Shown here piece after piece: positions 44,281 through 53,259 of a stretch of 64,000 bases of DNA. The translations under genes were made by a program, and so were the position numbers. This DNA comes from Paenibacillus tundrae (GTDB lineage: Bacteria; Bacillota; Bacilli; Paenibacillales; Paenibacillaceae): the NCBI RefSeq assembly GCF_030812775.1, contig NZ_JAUSTI010000003.1, forward strand, positions 186,001 through 250,000, given 5' to 3'. Every line of letters starts with the position of its first letter. Positions within the stretch are counted from its first letter, which is position 1. The notes beneath the pieces were generated by a model, which had not been told where the DNA came from, did not search any database, and worked only from the letters and a program-made list of their open reading frames with translations.

Positions 44281-44502
44281 ATGATTTCGGTGACGCGGTT
44301 AAATGGTTCTCCTATGTGGTTGAATGCGCTGATGGTGGAGATCGTTGAAGAGACGCCAGATACGTATATAACTCTTGTCACAGGAAAGAGACTCATTGTG
44401 CTGGAAAAAGCGGATGAAGTCATTTCCAAAATTAAAGAATACAACCGTGAAATTGGGGTTCAGGCGGCCACCATCAAAGTGCAACAAACGGAGGAATCCT
44501 GA
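44281..44502 (+). CDS. swrD: Swarming/flagellar protein FlbD (SwrD)
   Basis: A 73-residue FlbD-family protein (MISVTRLNGSPMWLNALMVEIVEETPDTYITLVTGKR pattern) without membrane segments. In B. subtilis the homologue SwrD raises flagellar torque and is needed for swarming. AAGGGGG precedes the ATG. Its stop overlaps the fliL start by one base (TGATG). Confidence 0.92.
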   Translation: MISVTRLNGSPMWLNALMVEIVEETPDTYITLVTGKRLIVLEKADEVISKIKEYNREIGVQAATIKVQQTEES

Positions 44503-44963
44503 TGAAAAAGATGATGCCCTGGATTGCAATGAGCCTGCTTGCTATAACACTCATTGCGGTGGTTGTGTTTGTATTTATGCAAACTCAGAACGGGAACAAC
44601 GCTGATGCACATAAGTCTGCTGCTGTAGTAGAGAAGAAGAAGACTGCAGATGAGATTGTCGAAGTAACATCAGAAATTACAGACATAAAAACGAATCTAG
44701 CAGATACAAATCACATTTTACAAGCGAAGTTATCCTTTGAGCTAGCAGATGCTAAATCAAAAGAAGAATTTGAGAAGATCAAAGAAATTACTGTAAAACC
44801 GATTATTATTCAGACCCTAGCAGATACACAACCAGAAGAATTAAAAACAGCTAAAGGCCGTTCTGATTTTAACATCAAGCTTACAGAATTAATTAATACT
44901 GCCTTACCAGAACCGAAATTGAGCAGTACTAGCTTCACTGATTTCTTAATGGTACCTATGTAA
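44502..44963 (+). CDS. fliL: Flagellar basal body-associated protein FliL
   Basis: A 153-residue single-span membrane protein (span about 7-27) with a stomatin-like periplasmic-side domain that rings the stator. It carries TVKPIIIQTLADTQPEEL and a C-terminal FTDFLMVPM. GGAGG lies in the end of flbD. It couples with SwrD in stator function. Confidence 0.9.
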   Translation: MKKMMPWIAMSLLAITLIAVVVFVFMQTQNGNNADAHKSAAVVEKKKTADEIVEVTSEITDIKTNLADTNHILQAKLSFELADAKSKEEFEKIKEITVKPIIIQTLADTQPEELKTAKGRSDFNIKLTELINTALPEPKLSSTSFTDFLMVPM

Positions 44964-45004
44964 TATGAACAGAACACGCTGTAAACCTGTAAGGGGGTGA
45001 GAAC

Positions 45005-46003
45005 ATGGTGGATGTATTATCACAAAATGAGATTGATGCCCTATTAGCAGCACTTTCCTCAGGTGAGATGGATGCTGAGGAATTGAAAAAGGAAGAAACT
45101 CAGAAGAAAATTAGATCTTACGATTTTAAGCGGGCAGTGCGCTTTTCAAAGGATCATATTCGAAGCTTGACCCGGATTCACGAAAACTTTGCACGCTTTC
45201 TCACCACTTATTTTTCAGCCCAACTGCGGACGTTCGTTCAGATCAATGTCGTTCAGGTTGAACAATTGCCCTATGATGAATTTATCCGTTCGATACCCAA
45301 AATGACCATATTAAATATCTTTGAGGCCGAGCCTTTGCAAGGTCGAATGGTTATGGAGGTACATCCTAACGTTGGTTATGCAATGCTGGATCGGCTGCTT
45401 GGTGGAACGGGCAGTGCACCTGCCAAAATAGCTTCAATGACTGAAATTGAGACAACCATTATGGAGCGGATTTTTAGCCGGGCATTTGAAAGCTTGCAGG
45501 AAGCATGGAAAACGGTGATGGATATCTCACCCAAATTGGAAGCGTTGGAGACTAACCCTCAATTCATGCAAATTGTATCACCCAATGAAACGATTGCGCT
45601 GATCTCACTGAGCACTAAAATCGGTGACACAACAGGTATGATCAATTTGTGTATCCCGCATGTCGTTCTTGAACCCATTATGTCACGTCTGTCTACGCAC
45701 CAATGGTTTGTTTCCGAGAAAAAAACCAGAGCCCCAGAAGAGTATGAAGCTCTTAGGGAACGTGTCAATAAGGCTAAATTGCCAGTGGTGGCCGAACTTG
45801 GAGAGTCCAAAATTTCCATTTCAGAGTTTTTGGGTTTATCGGTTGGGGACGTCATTACGTTAAACAAACCGGTTGAGGAGGGCTTATCCATTAAAGTTGG
45901 CGACAGGCTGAAGTATATGGGTAGTCCGGGAACGATTAAAGATCGTGTGGCTATACAAATAGACGAGATTGTCACCGAAGGAGTTGAAGAATTTGACGAG
46001 TAA
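45005..46003 (+). CDS. fliM: Flagellar motor switch protein FliM
   Basis: FliM makes the C ring and binds CheY-P. The 332-residue protein starts with the CheY-binding peptide VLSQNEIDALLAAL, followed by the CheC-like middle domain (about 45-235) and the C-terminal SpoA/FliN-like domain with VGDVITLNKPVEEGLSIKVGDRLKYMGSPG. AAGGGGGTGAG precedes the ATG. It overlaps fliY by 11 bases. Confidence 0.97.
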   Translation: MVDVLSQNEIDALLAALSSGEMDAEELKKEETQKKIRSYDFKRAVRFSKDHIRSLTRIHENFARFLTTYFSAQLRTFVQINVVQVEQLPYDEFIRSIPKMTILNIFEAEPLQGRMVMEVHPNVGYAMLDRLLGGTGSAPAKIASMTEIETTIMERIFSRAFESLQEAWKTVMDISPKLEALETNPQFMQIVSPNETIALISLSTKIGDTTGMINLCIPHVVLEPIMSRLSTHQWFVSEKKTRAPEEYEALRERVNKAKLPVVAELGESKISISEFLGLSVGDVITLNKPVEEGLSIKVGDRLKYMGSPGTIKDRVAIQIDEIVTEGVEEFDE

Positions 46004-47312
46004 GGATTATTTATCCCAGGACGAGATTGATGCTTTGCTCAGGCAATCTGAATCGATCAACAGCTCTGAACCAGCGGAGAAAACGGTTGACGATTTCTTA
46101 ACCGAGCTGGAGCAAGATGCACTGGGTGAAATTGGTAATATTACATTTGGCAGTGCAGCAACGGCTTTGTCCACTTTATTGGGACTCAAAGTGGATATTA
46201 CAACACCTAAGGTTTCGGCGATTAGCCGATCACAATTTGAAGATGCGTTCCCTAAACCTCATGTTGCCGTCCATGTCAATTATGTCGATGGATTCGAAGG
46301 AATTAACTCGCTCGTTATCAAAAAACGCGATGCTCAAGTTATTGCTGACTTGATGCTTGGGGGCGAGGGCAATCCAGCGGATGAGGAATTGAATGAAATT
46401 CATATCAGCGCTGTGCAGGAAGCTATGAATCAGATGATGGGTTCTTCTGCTACATCCATGTCTACGATATTTAATCGTTTCGTGAATATTTCTCCTCCAG
46501 GGATTGATATTCTCAACATGGAAAGTGGTGAGGGTGTAAGCAACCTTCCAGAAGATGAGACTCTCATTCAAGTATCCTTCCGGTTGTTGATTGGTGATCT
46601 GATTGATTCCAATCTCATGCAATTGCTTCCTGTTCATTTCGCGAAGCACATGGTTGAATTGTTGATTGGCGGTGCACAGGAGTCTACAGCGAATACACCT
46701 GCTCCAGCGGCACAAGAGCCTGTACAGACGCCAGAGCCTCAGGCACCAACACCGGCGGCAGCTCCACCACAACCACCGGTACAGCAGCAGATGCCACCAC
46801 AGGCGGCACCGCAGCCACCAGCGCAGGATTATAACAGTTATGGACAACCACCAATGGGGATGCCGCAAGGAATGCCTCAGGGAATGCCGCCACAGCAACC
46901 GTATGGAATGCCACCACAGCAACCATATGCTATGCCACCACAGCCGCATTATGGTGAACCACAGCACTACGGCGGTGTACCGAATAGGAATGTAAATGTA
47001 CAGCCTGTACAGTTTGCTAATTTGCAAAATGGTGCATACAGTCAGGTTGATGAAAACAATTTGAATTTATTGATGGACATTCCCCTTAAAGTCACCGTAG
47101 AATTAGGAAGGACCCAAAAGCAAATTAAGGATATATTGGAACTATCACAAGGTTCAATTGTCGAGCTTGACAAACTAGCCGGCGAACCTGTCGATATTTT
47201 AGTTAATAACAAGCTGATCGCCAAGGGAGAAGTTGTCGTTATCGACGAAAACTTTGGTGTTCGTGTTATAGATATCGTAAGCCAATGGGACCGAATTCAG
47301 AAATTACAATAA
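45993..47312 (+). CDS. fliY: Flagellar motor switch phosphatase FliY
   Basis: FliY dephosphorylates CheY-P and supplies the FliN-type C-ring domain. From TTG 45993 (AAGGAG at 45978-45983) it is 439 residues and begins MTSKDYLSQDEIDALL, a second CheY-binding peptide. Two CheC-like ExxN phosphatase sites follow (ALGEIGNITFGSAA and AVQEAMNQMMGSSA), then a Pro/Gln/Met-rich linker with tandem repeats (about 230-345) and the C-terminal SpoA domain. The linker is the least conserved part. Confidence 0.94.
   Translation: MTSKDYLSQDEIDALLRQSESINSSEPAEKTVDDFLTELEQDALGEIGNITFGSAATALSTLLGLKVDITTPKVSAISRSQFEDAFPKPHVAVHVNYVDGFEGINSLVIKKRDAQVIADLMLGGEGNPADEELNEIHISAVQEAMNQMMGSSATSMSTIFNRFVNISPPGIDILNMESGEGVSNLPEDETLIQVSFRLLIGDLIDSNLMQLLPVHFAKHMVELLIGGAQESTANTPAPAAQEPVQTPEPQAPTPAAAPPQPPVQQQMPPQAAPQPPAQDYNSYGQPPMGMPQGMPQGMPPQQPYGMPPQQPYAMPPQPHYGEPQHYGGVPNRNVNVQPVQFANLQNGAYSQVDENNLNLLMDIPLKVTVELGRTQKQIKDILELSQGSIVELDKLAGEPVDILVNNKLIAKGEVVVIDENFGVRVIDIVSQWDRIQKLQ
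46860..46952 (+). repeat. Tandem 24-bp coding repeat in the fliY linker
   Basis: Two copies of a unit encoding MPPQQPY(G/A), at 46884-46907 and 46908-46931, are followed by a partial copy and preceded by two MPQG units. It forms a flexible linker whose copy number can vary. Confidence 0.75.
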
Positions 47313-47340
47313 GCACAATTTAGGGAGGACTTGAATCAAG

Positions 47341-47706
47341 ATGGCAAACCGAATTTTAGTCGTGGACGACGCTGCATTTATGAGAATGATGATCCGGGAC
47401 ATTTTGTCCAAAAACGGATATGAGGTCGTTGGCGAGGCTCAGGATGGAGCACAAGCAATTGAGAAATTTAAGGAACTTCGTCCTGATCTGATCACGATGG
47501 ATATCACCATGCCTGAGATGGATGGAATCGCGGCTCTGAAAGAAATTAAAAAAATTGATGGCAATGCTAAAGTGATTATGTGCTCTGCAATGGGGCAACA
47601 AGCAATGGTAATCGATGCAATTCAAGCAGGAGCCAAAGATTTCATCGTTAAACCATTCCAGTCCGACCGCGTTATTGAAGCGATCAGCAAAACACTGGGC
47701 GTGTAA
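47341..47706 (+). CDS. cheY: Chemotaxis response regulator CheY
   Basis: A 121-residue single-domain receiver. D9, D10 and the phospho-acceptor D54 (TMDITMPEMDG) are present, with the conserved Lys in FIVKPF. CheA phosphorylates it and it then binds FliM and FliY; in Bacillus this promotes smooth swimming. GGAGGA precedes the ATG, 28 bases after fliY. Confidence 0.96.
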   Translation: MANRILVVDDAAFMRMMIRDILSKNGYEVVGEAQDGAQAIEKFKELRPDLITMDITMPEMDGIAALKEIKKIDGNAKVIMCSAMGQQAMVIDAIQAGAKDFIVKPFQSDRVIEAISKTLGV

Positions 47707-47711
47707 GAGAT

Positions 47712-48236
47712 ATGATGATGGCTCAGGATGAAAGTCAATTTGTGGGTACCAATTATTATTTGCAGCTTGTTTGGGTGATTGTTGTCCTGGCCGTCATCCT
47801 AGCCCTTATCGTCTACTTGATTCGTTTTCTCAATAAACGGAATCAGCAGTGGTTTCGTAACGGCACAGTCCGGATTTTAGGCGGAGTTGGGCTCGGACCT
47901 AATAAATCACTACAGATTATTGAAATTGGCGGTAACGTTTATCTACTTGGTGTAGGTGAGGATATTCAACTTGTAGATAAAATTTCTGATCTGGATGAGG
48001 CACAGCGAATCATTGATTCGTTTGAACGAGAAGCTTCTGCATCAAATGGAAGCCTCTCGCCTCTCATCAGCAAGCTAGCTGCTCGTTTCCGCAAAGAAGA
48101 ACCACCACGGGAAATAGAGCTAGAAGATACAACCTCTTTTCACGAATTGTTTGAATCCAAACTTCGGCAGATGCCTAACCGAAAAGAGAAGATGGAGAAG
48201 CTGCTTAAAGAAGAAGACAATACTACAGATCGGTAG
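47712..48236 (+). CDS. fliO: Flagellar export gate assembly protein FliO (FliZ)
   Basis: A 174-residue protein with one span (about 17-41), a small beta domain (TVRILGGVGLGPNKSLQIIEIGGNVYLLGVGEDIQLVDKI pattern) and a charged helical tail. FliO helps FliP assemble. It lacks the long N-terminal signal-peptide region of B. subtilis FliZ. The ribosome binding site is weak; it starts five bases after cheY and may depend on coupling. Confidence 0.88.
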   Translation: MMMAQDESQFVGTNYYLQLVWVIVVLAVILALIVYLIRFLNKRNQQWFRNGTVRILGGVGLGPNKSLQIIEIGGNVYLLGVGEDIQLVDKISDLDEAQRIIDSFEREASASNGSLSPLISKLAARFRKEEPPREIELEDTTSFHELFESKLRQMPNRKEKMEKLLKEEDNTTDR

Positions 48237-48244
48237 AGGGATTC

Positions 48245-49000
48245 ATGAAGAAAAAGATTTGGCTAGCATGTTGTTTGATGGGGCTGATCAGCCTGGCGTC
48301 CGTAACAGTCGCCTTTGCCGAACCGATACCGAATATTGATATTCAAATCGGAAATGGGGATGGGGGAGCACCAAGTACAAGCTCATTATCGCTCATCCTA
48401 TTAATTACGGTACTGAGTATCGCACCGGCATTACTGGTACTGATGACCAGTTTTACCCGAATTGTTATCGTTCTTGGTTTTGTGCGAACTTCCTTGGGGA
48501 CACAGCAAATGCCACCCAATCAGGTGCTTGTCGGGTTAGCGCTCTTCTTGACATTATTCATTATGTCACCGACATTGTCTTCGATTAATCAGGTAGCACT
48601 TCAGCCCTATCTTCAAGGAGAAATTACGCAAACTGAGGCATTGGAAAAGGCAGCAGACCCGATAAAGAAATTTATGTTCTCTCACACTAGGGAAAAAGAT
48701 CTATTGCTTTTTATGAAATACAATCAAACCGAACAGCCTAGTTCGTATCAAGATATACCGCTCACTGTTATGGTGCCGGCATATGCAATCAGTGAATTAA
48801 AGACAGCATTCCAGATGGGATTTATGATTTTCATTCCGTTTCTGGTCATAGACATTGTTGTTGCTAGTACACTGATGGCTATGGGGATGATGATGCTTCC
48901 GCCGGTTATGATCTCATTACCTTTCAAAATACTATTATTTGTCCTCGTGGATGGATGGTATCTGGTGGTGAAGTCACTGTTGCTGAGTTTTAATACTTGA
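48245..49000 (+). CDS. fliP: Flagellar export gate protein FliP
   Basis: A core component of the type III export gate. The 251-residue protein has a cleavable signal peptide (1-26, ending AFAEP) and four spans, with the family signature [24 protein letters not shown]-like [17 protein letters not shown] and [30 protein letters not shown] precedes the ATG eight bases after fliO. Confidence 0.97.
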   Translation: [251 protein letters not shown]

Positions 49001-49025
49001 GCCGGAAAAGTAAAGGAGGACGGTC

Positions 49026-49295
49026 ATGACTTCGGAATTTATTATCGGTCTGGCCGGGAAAGCAGTTTATACAGCACTGTTGGCCAGCGCACCCATGCTT
49101 ATACTTGCTCTGGTTGTAGGTCTAATGATCAGCATATTTCAAGCGACAACTCAGATTCAGGAACAGACCTTGGCTTTTGTGCCAAAAATTGTTGCCGTAT
49201 TATTGGCAGTACTATTGTTTGGACCATGGATATTGAATATATTGGTCGACTTCACGTACAACATACTCGATAATTTATACAGATATATAGGTTAG
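49026..49295 (+). CDS. fliQ: Flagellar export gate protein FliQ
   Basis: An 89-residue, two-span protein of the export gate with the conserved LASAPMLILALVVGLMISIFQATTQIQEQTL pattern and FVPKIVAVLL. AAAGGAGGA precedes the ATG. Confidence 0.95.
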   Translation: MTSEFIIGLAGKAVYTALLASAPMLILALVVGLMISIFQATTQIQEQTLAFVPKIVAVLLAVLLFGPWILNILVDFTYNILDNLYRYIG

Positions 49296-49305
49296 GCTTT
49301 TGCAG

Positions 49306-50094
49306 ATGGAGACATTGTTGCAAAGTTATCCTGTCGCTCTGCTTATGTTTTGTCGAATTGCATCATTTTTTGTAACGGCACCTGTCTTTTCAGCTCGAAA
49401 TGTGCCTAATACGTTTAAAATTGGAATTTCCGCATTTGTCACGTTAACCGTGTACTTGGTCTATGGCATTAATCAAGAGGTTCCTACAGATCTAAGTTAC
49501 ATTCTACTGGTTATTAGAGAAATTCTCATAGGCCTGTTGCTGGGCTTCGTAGCGTATCTTATTATGACTGCTGTACAGACAGCAGGAGCATTTATTGATT
49601 TTCAGATTGGATTTGCCATGGCGAACGTTTATGATCCAATGACTGGTGCTTCCGCACCACTTACGGGTAACTTCAAGTACGCATTTGCCATGCTGTTATT
49701 TCTGACGATGAATGGTCATCATTACTTGCTAGATGCGATCGTATACAGTTATCGTTGGATACCATTATCCAATGCATTTTATATTCGTTTGGCAGATGGA
49801 AGTATAGCAGAATTTCTAGTACGAACATTGGGCGAGACATTTATGCTTGCATTTCAGATGTCTGCACCGATTGTCGTTGCTTTGTTCTTGACAGACGTAG
49901 GTTTAGGCTTTTTAGCCAAAACAGCTCCTCAATTCAACGTATTTGCTGTTGGTATGCCGCTTAAGGTACTTGTCGGGATTGCTATTTTGCTTTTACTGGT
50001 TCCGAGTTTTTCCTTTGTATTTAGTCAATTGTTCGAAGTAATGTTCAGATCCATGGAAAAATTGCTTGGGACCATTGGACAGAGGCCGGGCTGA
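49306..50094 (+). CDS. fliR: Flagellar export gate protein FliR
   Basis: A 262-residue membrane protein with about six spans that closes the FliP5-FliQ4-FliR1 gate. FCRIASFFVTAPVFSARNVPNTFKIG and VQTAGAFIDFQIGFAMANVYDP are conserved. ATG 49306 is taken; TTG 49300 would add two residues and is also possible. The gene starts ten bases after fliQ. Confidence 0.93.
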   Translation: METLLQSYPVALLMFCRIASFFVTAPVFSARNVPNTFKIGISAFVTLTVYLVYGINQEVPTDLSYILLVIREILIGLLLGFVAYLIMTAVQTAGAFIDFQIGFAMANVYDPMTGASAPLTGNFKYAFAMLLFLTMNGHHYLLDAIVYSYRWIPLSNAFYIRLADGSIAEFLVRTLGETFMLAFQMSAPIVVALFLTDVGLGFLAKTAPQFNVFAVGMPLKVLVGIAILLLLVPSFSFVFSQLFEVMFRSMEKLLGTIGQRPG

Positions 50095-50117
50095 GTGAAA
50101 TGGAGGACAAGACCCAA

Positions 50118-51200
50118 ATGAAATATCAACTCGACCTCCAGTTGTTTGCAGGAGAAAAGACTGAAAAGGCAACACCGAATAAGAGGCAGGAAACACGTAA
50201 AAAGGGACAGGTCGTCAAAAGTATGGAGATATCCGGTGCTGCGATTCTCCTGTTCACCTTTTTGATCTTTATGTTTTTTAGTGACTTTTATAAGGAACGC
50301 ATGGTTAGGCTTTTCACGGATATCTTCATTAACCGGTTAAGCATGCAAATCACTGGTGAGAATGTAATGGCGCTTATGATGCGTTATGGCATCGAGGTTA
50401 TGTTGTTACTTGCTCCAGTGTTGCTAGGGGTTGCCCTTATTGCTCTGATTGTAAACTATATGCAGGTTGGGTTTCTACTTGTAGGAGAAGGGCTTAAGCC
50501 AAAGCTTGAAAAGCTTGATCCAATCAAGGGATTTAAAAATATTTTCTCATTGCGTTCAGTAGTGGAATTCGCTAAATCCGTATTAAAAATGTCGATTATT
50601 GGTTATCTCGTGTACAGCACAATTATCAGTTACCAATCAGACATTGCTTCACTTTCACATTTTTCGGTGGATGCTATTTTACACTTTGCAGCTTCAATTA
50701 CATTAAGTTTAGGCGTGAAAATTGCAGTAGCGCTTATGATTCTTGCGATTTTCGATTACATGTATCAGAAATATGATTATGAGAAAAACATTCGGATGTC
50801 CAAACAAGACATTAAGGATGAGTACAAAAAAATGGAGGGTGACCCACTGATCAAGGGTAAAATTCGAGAGCGCCAGCGTCGTATGGCTATGCAGCGCATG
50901 ATGCAGGAAGTTCCAAATGCTGACGTGATCATCACAAACCCAACTCACTTTGCGGTTGCGCTGAAGTATGAGGGGTCAGAGATGGAGGCACCTCAAATTA
51001 TTGCCAAAGGTCAGGACTACGTCGCCTTACGTATTAGAGAAATAGCTAAAGAAAACGGCGTCATTACGATGGAAAACAAGCCGCTGGCACGGGCGTTGTT
51101 CCAGAGAGCTGAGATTGGAGACGCCATACCTGCTGATTTGTTTCAAGCGGTAGCCGAAGTGCTGGCTTATGTATATAAATTAAAGGGCAGAACGAAATAA
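50118..51200 (+). CDS. flhB: Flagellar export switch protein FlhB
   Basis: FlhB sets export specificity, changing from rod/hook to filament substrates after autocleavage. From ATG 50118 (GGAGGA ten bases upstream) it is 360 residues and starts MKYQLDLQLFAGEKTEKATP as in Bacillus; ATG 50100 would add six. Four spans fill residues 38-230, and the cleavage motif N274-P-T-H277 is intact. The C-terminal domain matches the lone YlqH-like protein at 16098. Normal length. Confidence 0.95.
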   Translation: MKYQLDLQLFAGEKTEKATPNKRQETRKKGQVVKSMEISGAAILLFTFLIFMFFSDFYKERMVRLFTDIFINRLSMQITGENVMALMMRYGIEVMLLLAPVLLGVALIALIVNYMQVGFLLVGEGLKPKLEKLDPIKGFKNIFSLRSVVEFAKSVLKMSIIGYLVYSTIISYQSDIASLSHFSVDAILHFAASITLSLGVKIAVALMILAIFDYMYQKYDYEKNIRMSKQDIKDEYKKMEGDPLIKGKIRERQRRMAMQRMMQEVPNADVIITNPTHFAVALKYEGSEMEAPQIIAKGQDYVALRIREIAKENGVITMENKPLARALFQRAEIGDAIPADLFQAVAEVLAYVYKLKGRTK

Positions 51201-51225
51201 AAGGGGATCGGAGGCCGTACATTCA

Positions 51226-53259
51226 TTGAAAACTAAAGATATTGCTGTCCTTGCGGGTATCATCGGCATCGTATTGATGATGATTCTCCCGATCCCAACC
51301 TGGTTGTTGGACATGCTACTCGTTATCAACATTTCAATTGCGCTCATGATTTTGCTCGTTGCAATGAACAGCAAAGAAGCACTCCAGTTCTCGATCTTCC
51401 CGGCGATGTTGTTGATTACAACGTTGTTCCGACTAGCGCTGAACATCTCTACAACCAAATTGATCCTTGGTGAAGGGGATGCGGGATCGGTCGTAGCGAC
51501 CTTCGGTAGCTGGATTGCGGGTGGACAGATTGCAATAGGATTTATCGTGTTCCTGATCCTCGTTGTAGTTCAGTTTATCGTTATCACAAAGGGTTCCGAG
51601 CGTGTAGCTGAGGTTGCAGCTCGTTTTACTCTCGATGCGATGCCTGGTAAACAAATGAGTATTGATGCGGATTTGAATGCTGGTCTAATTAACGAGCAAC
51701 AAGCCCGTGAACGTCGTACTAAGATTGAGCGAGAAGCTGACTTTTACGGAGCTATGGATGGAGCAAGTAAGTTCGTTAAAGGGGATGCGATAGCGAGTAT
51801 CATCATTCTCATTATCAACCTCATTGGCGGATTTATAATCGGAATGACAGTACATGGAATGGCTTTTGCTGATGCGCTCTCTACTTACTCTGTCTTGACC
51901 ATCGGGGATGGTCTGGTAAGTCAAATTCCTGCGCTTCTGATCTCGACAGCTGCCGGTCTGATCGTTACACGAGCGTCATCAGAAGGAAATCTTGCGGATG
52001 ATATTACGGGGCAATTATTTACATACCCGACGCTCATTTATATTGTAGCTTTTGTCATTGCTATGTTGGGCTTCTTTACACCAATTCATGTTATTACAAC
52101 ATTACCTTTAGCTGTTTTACTTGCTTTTACCGCCTGGAAGATGCAGAACACGCTGAAATCCAAACAAGTGGCTGAGGAGCAGCTGGAGGAGGAGCAACAG
52201 ATCGAAGAAGTTAGAAGCCCTGAGAGTGTGATTAACCTTCTTCAAGTGGATCCGATCGAATTCGAATTTGGGTATGGATTGATTCCACTTGCTGATAATC
52301 AGCAAGGTGGAGATTTGTTGGATCGGATTATTATGATTCGTAGACAGTGTGCGCTTGAACTGGGTTTAGTGGTTCCTGTCATTCGCATTCGAGACAACAT
52401 TCAATTAAGACCTAACGAATATGTGATCAAAATCAAAGGTAATGTTGTAGGTGGTGGTGAGTTGCTTCTGAATCATTACTTGGCGATGAGTCCAGGGTAT
52501 GAAGAAGAATCTGTAACCGGTATTGAGACGACAGAACCTGCCTTTGGACTTCCGGCTTTGTGGATTGATGAACTGACTAAAGATAGAGCAGAGCTCGCTG
52601 GTTATACGGTTGTTGATCCTCCTTCGGTAGTAGCAACACATCTGACTGAATTGATTAAGAAACATGCACATGAATTGCTGGGCAGACAAGAAACGAAAGC
52701 TCTTGTGGATAATCTCAGAGAAAATTATGCCGCTCTTGTGGATGAATTGATTCCTTCCGTTCTAGCTATTGGTGATGTACAAAAAGTACTTGCCAAACTA
52801 TTGCGCGAGAAAATATCCATACGAGACATGGTTACCATCTTTGAGACACTAGCCGATTATGGTACGTATACCAAAGATCCAGACGTTCTGACTGAGTATG
52901 TCAGACAATCGCTCTCACGTCAGATTACGCAGCAGTTCTCGCAAAAAGGTGAGACGTTAAGAGTCATCACGGTTGGGCCTGGCTTGGAGAAAAAGATTGC
53001 AGAGTCTGTACAACAATCGGATCAAGGTAGCTACCTTGCGTTAGATCCAGTTTCTACACAGAGTGTCTATCAAAAGCTGACAGAACAGGTGAATCGATTG
53101 ATTCAGTCCGGTCAGCAACCCGTTGTATTAACATCTCCAACGATTCGGATGTACTTGCGGCAAGTGATTGAACGTACTATGCAGGACATACCGGTGCTTT
53201 CCTATAGCGAGTTGGAACCGAATGTTGAAATCCAAAGTGTCGGGGTGGTGAACTTATGA
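51226..53259 (+). CDS. flhA: Flagellar export gate protein FlhA
   Basis: FlhA is the main export gate and chaperone docking platform, thought to conduct protons. The 677-residue protein has seven or eight spans (about 5-310), with the FHIPEP-type loop DAMPGKQMSIDADLNAGLI (about 145-163), followed by the cytoplasmic nonamer-forming domain. It starts with TTG at 51226 after GGAGG (51210-51214). Its end overlaps flhF by four bases. Confidence 0.96.
   Translation: MKTKDIAVLAGIIGIVLMMILPIPTWLLDMLLVINISIALMILLVAMNSKEALQFSIFPAMLLITTLFRLALNISTTKLILGEGDAGSVVATFGSWIAGGQIAIGFIVFLILVVVQFIVITKGSERVAEVAARFTLDAMPGKQMSIDADLNAGLINEQQARERRTKIEREADFYGAMDGASKFVKGDAIASIIILIINLIGGFIIGMTVHGMAFADALSTYSVLTIGDGLVSQIPALLISTAAGLIVTRASSEGNLADDITGQLFTYPTLIYIVAFVIAMLGFFTPIHVITTLPLAVLLAFTAWKMQNTLKSKQVAEEQLEEEQQIEEVRSPESVINLLQVDPIEFEFGYGLIPLADNQQGGDLLDRIIMIRRQCALELGLVVPVIRIRDNIQLRPNEYVIKIKGNVVGGGELLLNHYLAMSPGYEEESVTGIETTEPAFGLPALWIDELTKDRAELAGYTVVDPPSVVATHLTELIKKHAHELLGRQETKALVDNLRENYAALVDELIPSVLAIGDVQKVLAKLLREKISIRDMVTIFETLADYGTYTKDPDVLTEYVRQSLSRQITQQFSQKGETLRVITVGPGLEKKIAESVQQSDQGSYLALDPVSTQSVYQKLTEQVNRLIQSGQQPVVLTSPTIRMYLRQVIERTMQDIPVLSYSELEPNVEIQSVGVVNL

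Noticed and set aside
46230..47027. 265-codon minus-strand frame rich in Trp, Arg and Leu
   Set aside because: It is antisense to the Pro/Gln-rich linker of fliY; its composition mirrors the CCA/CAG codons and there is no ribosome binding site.
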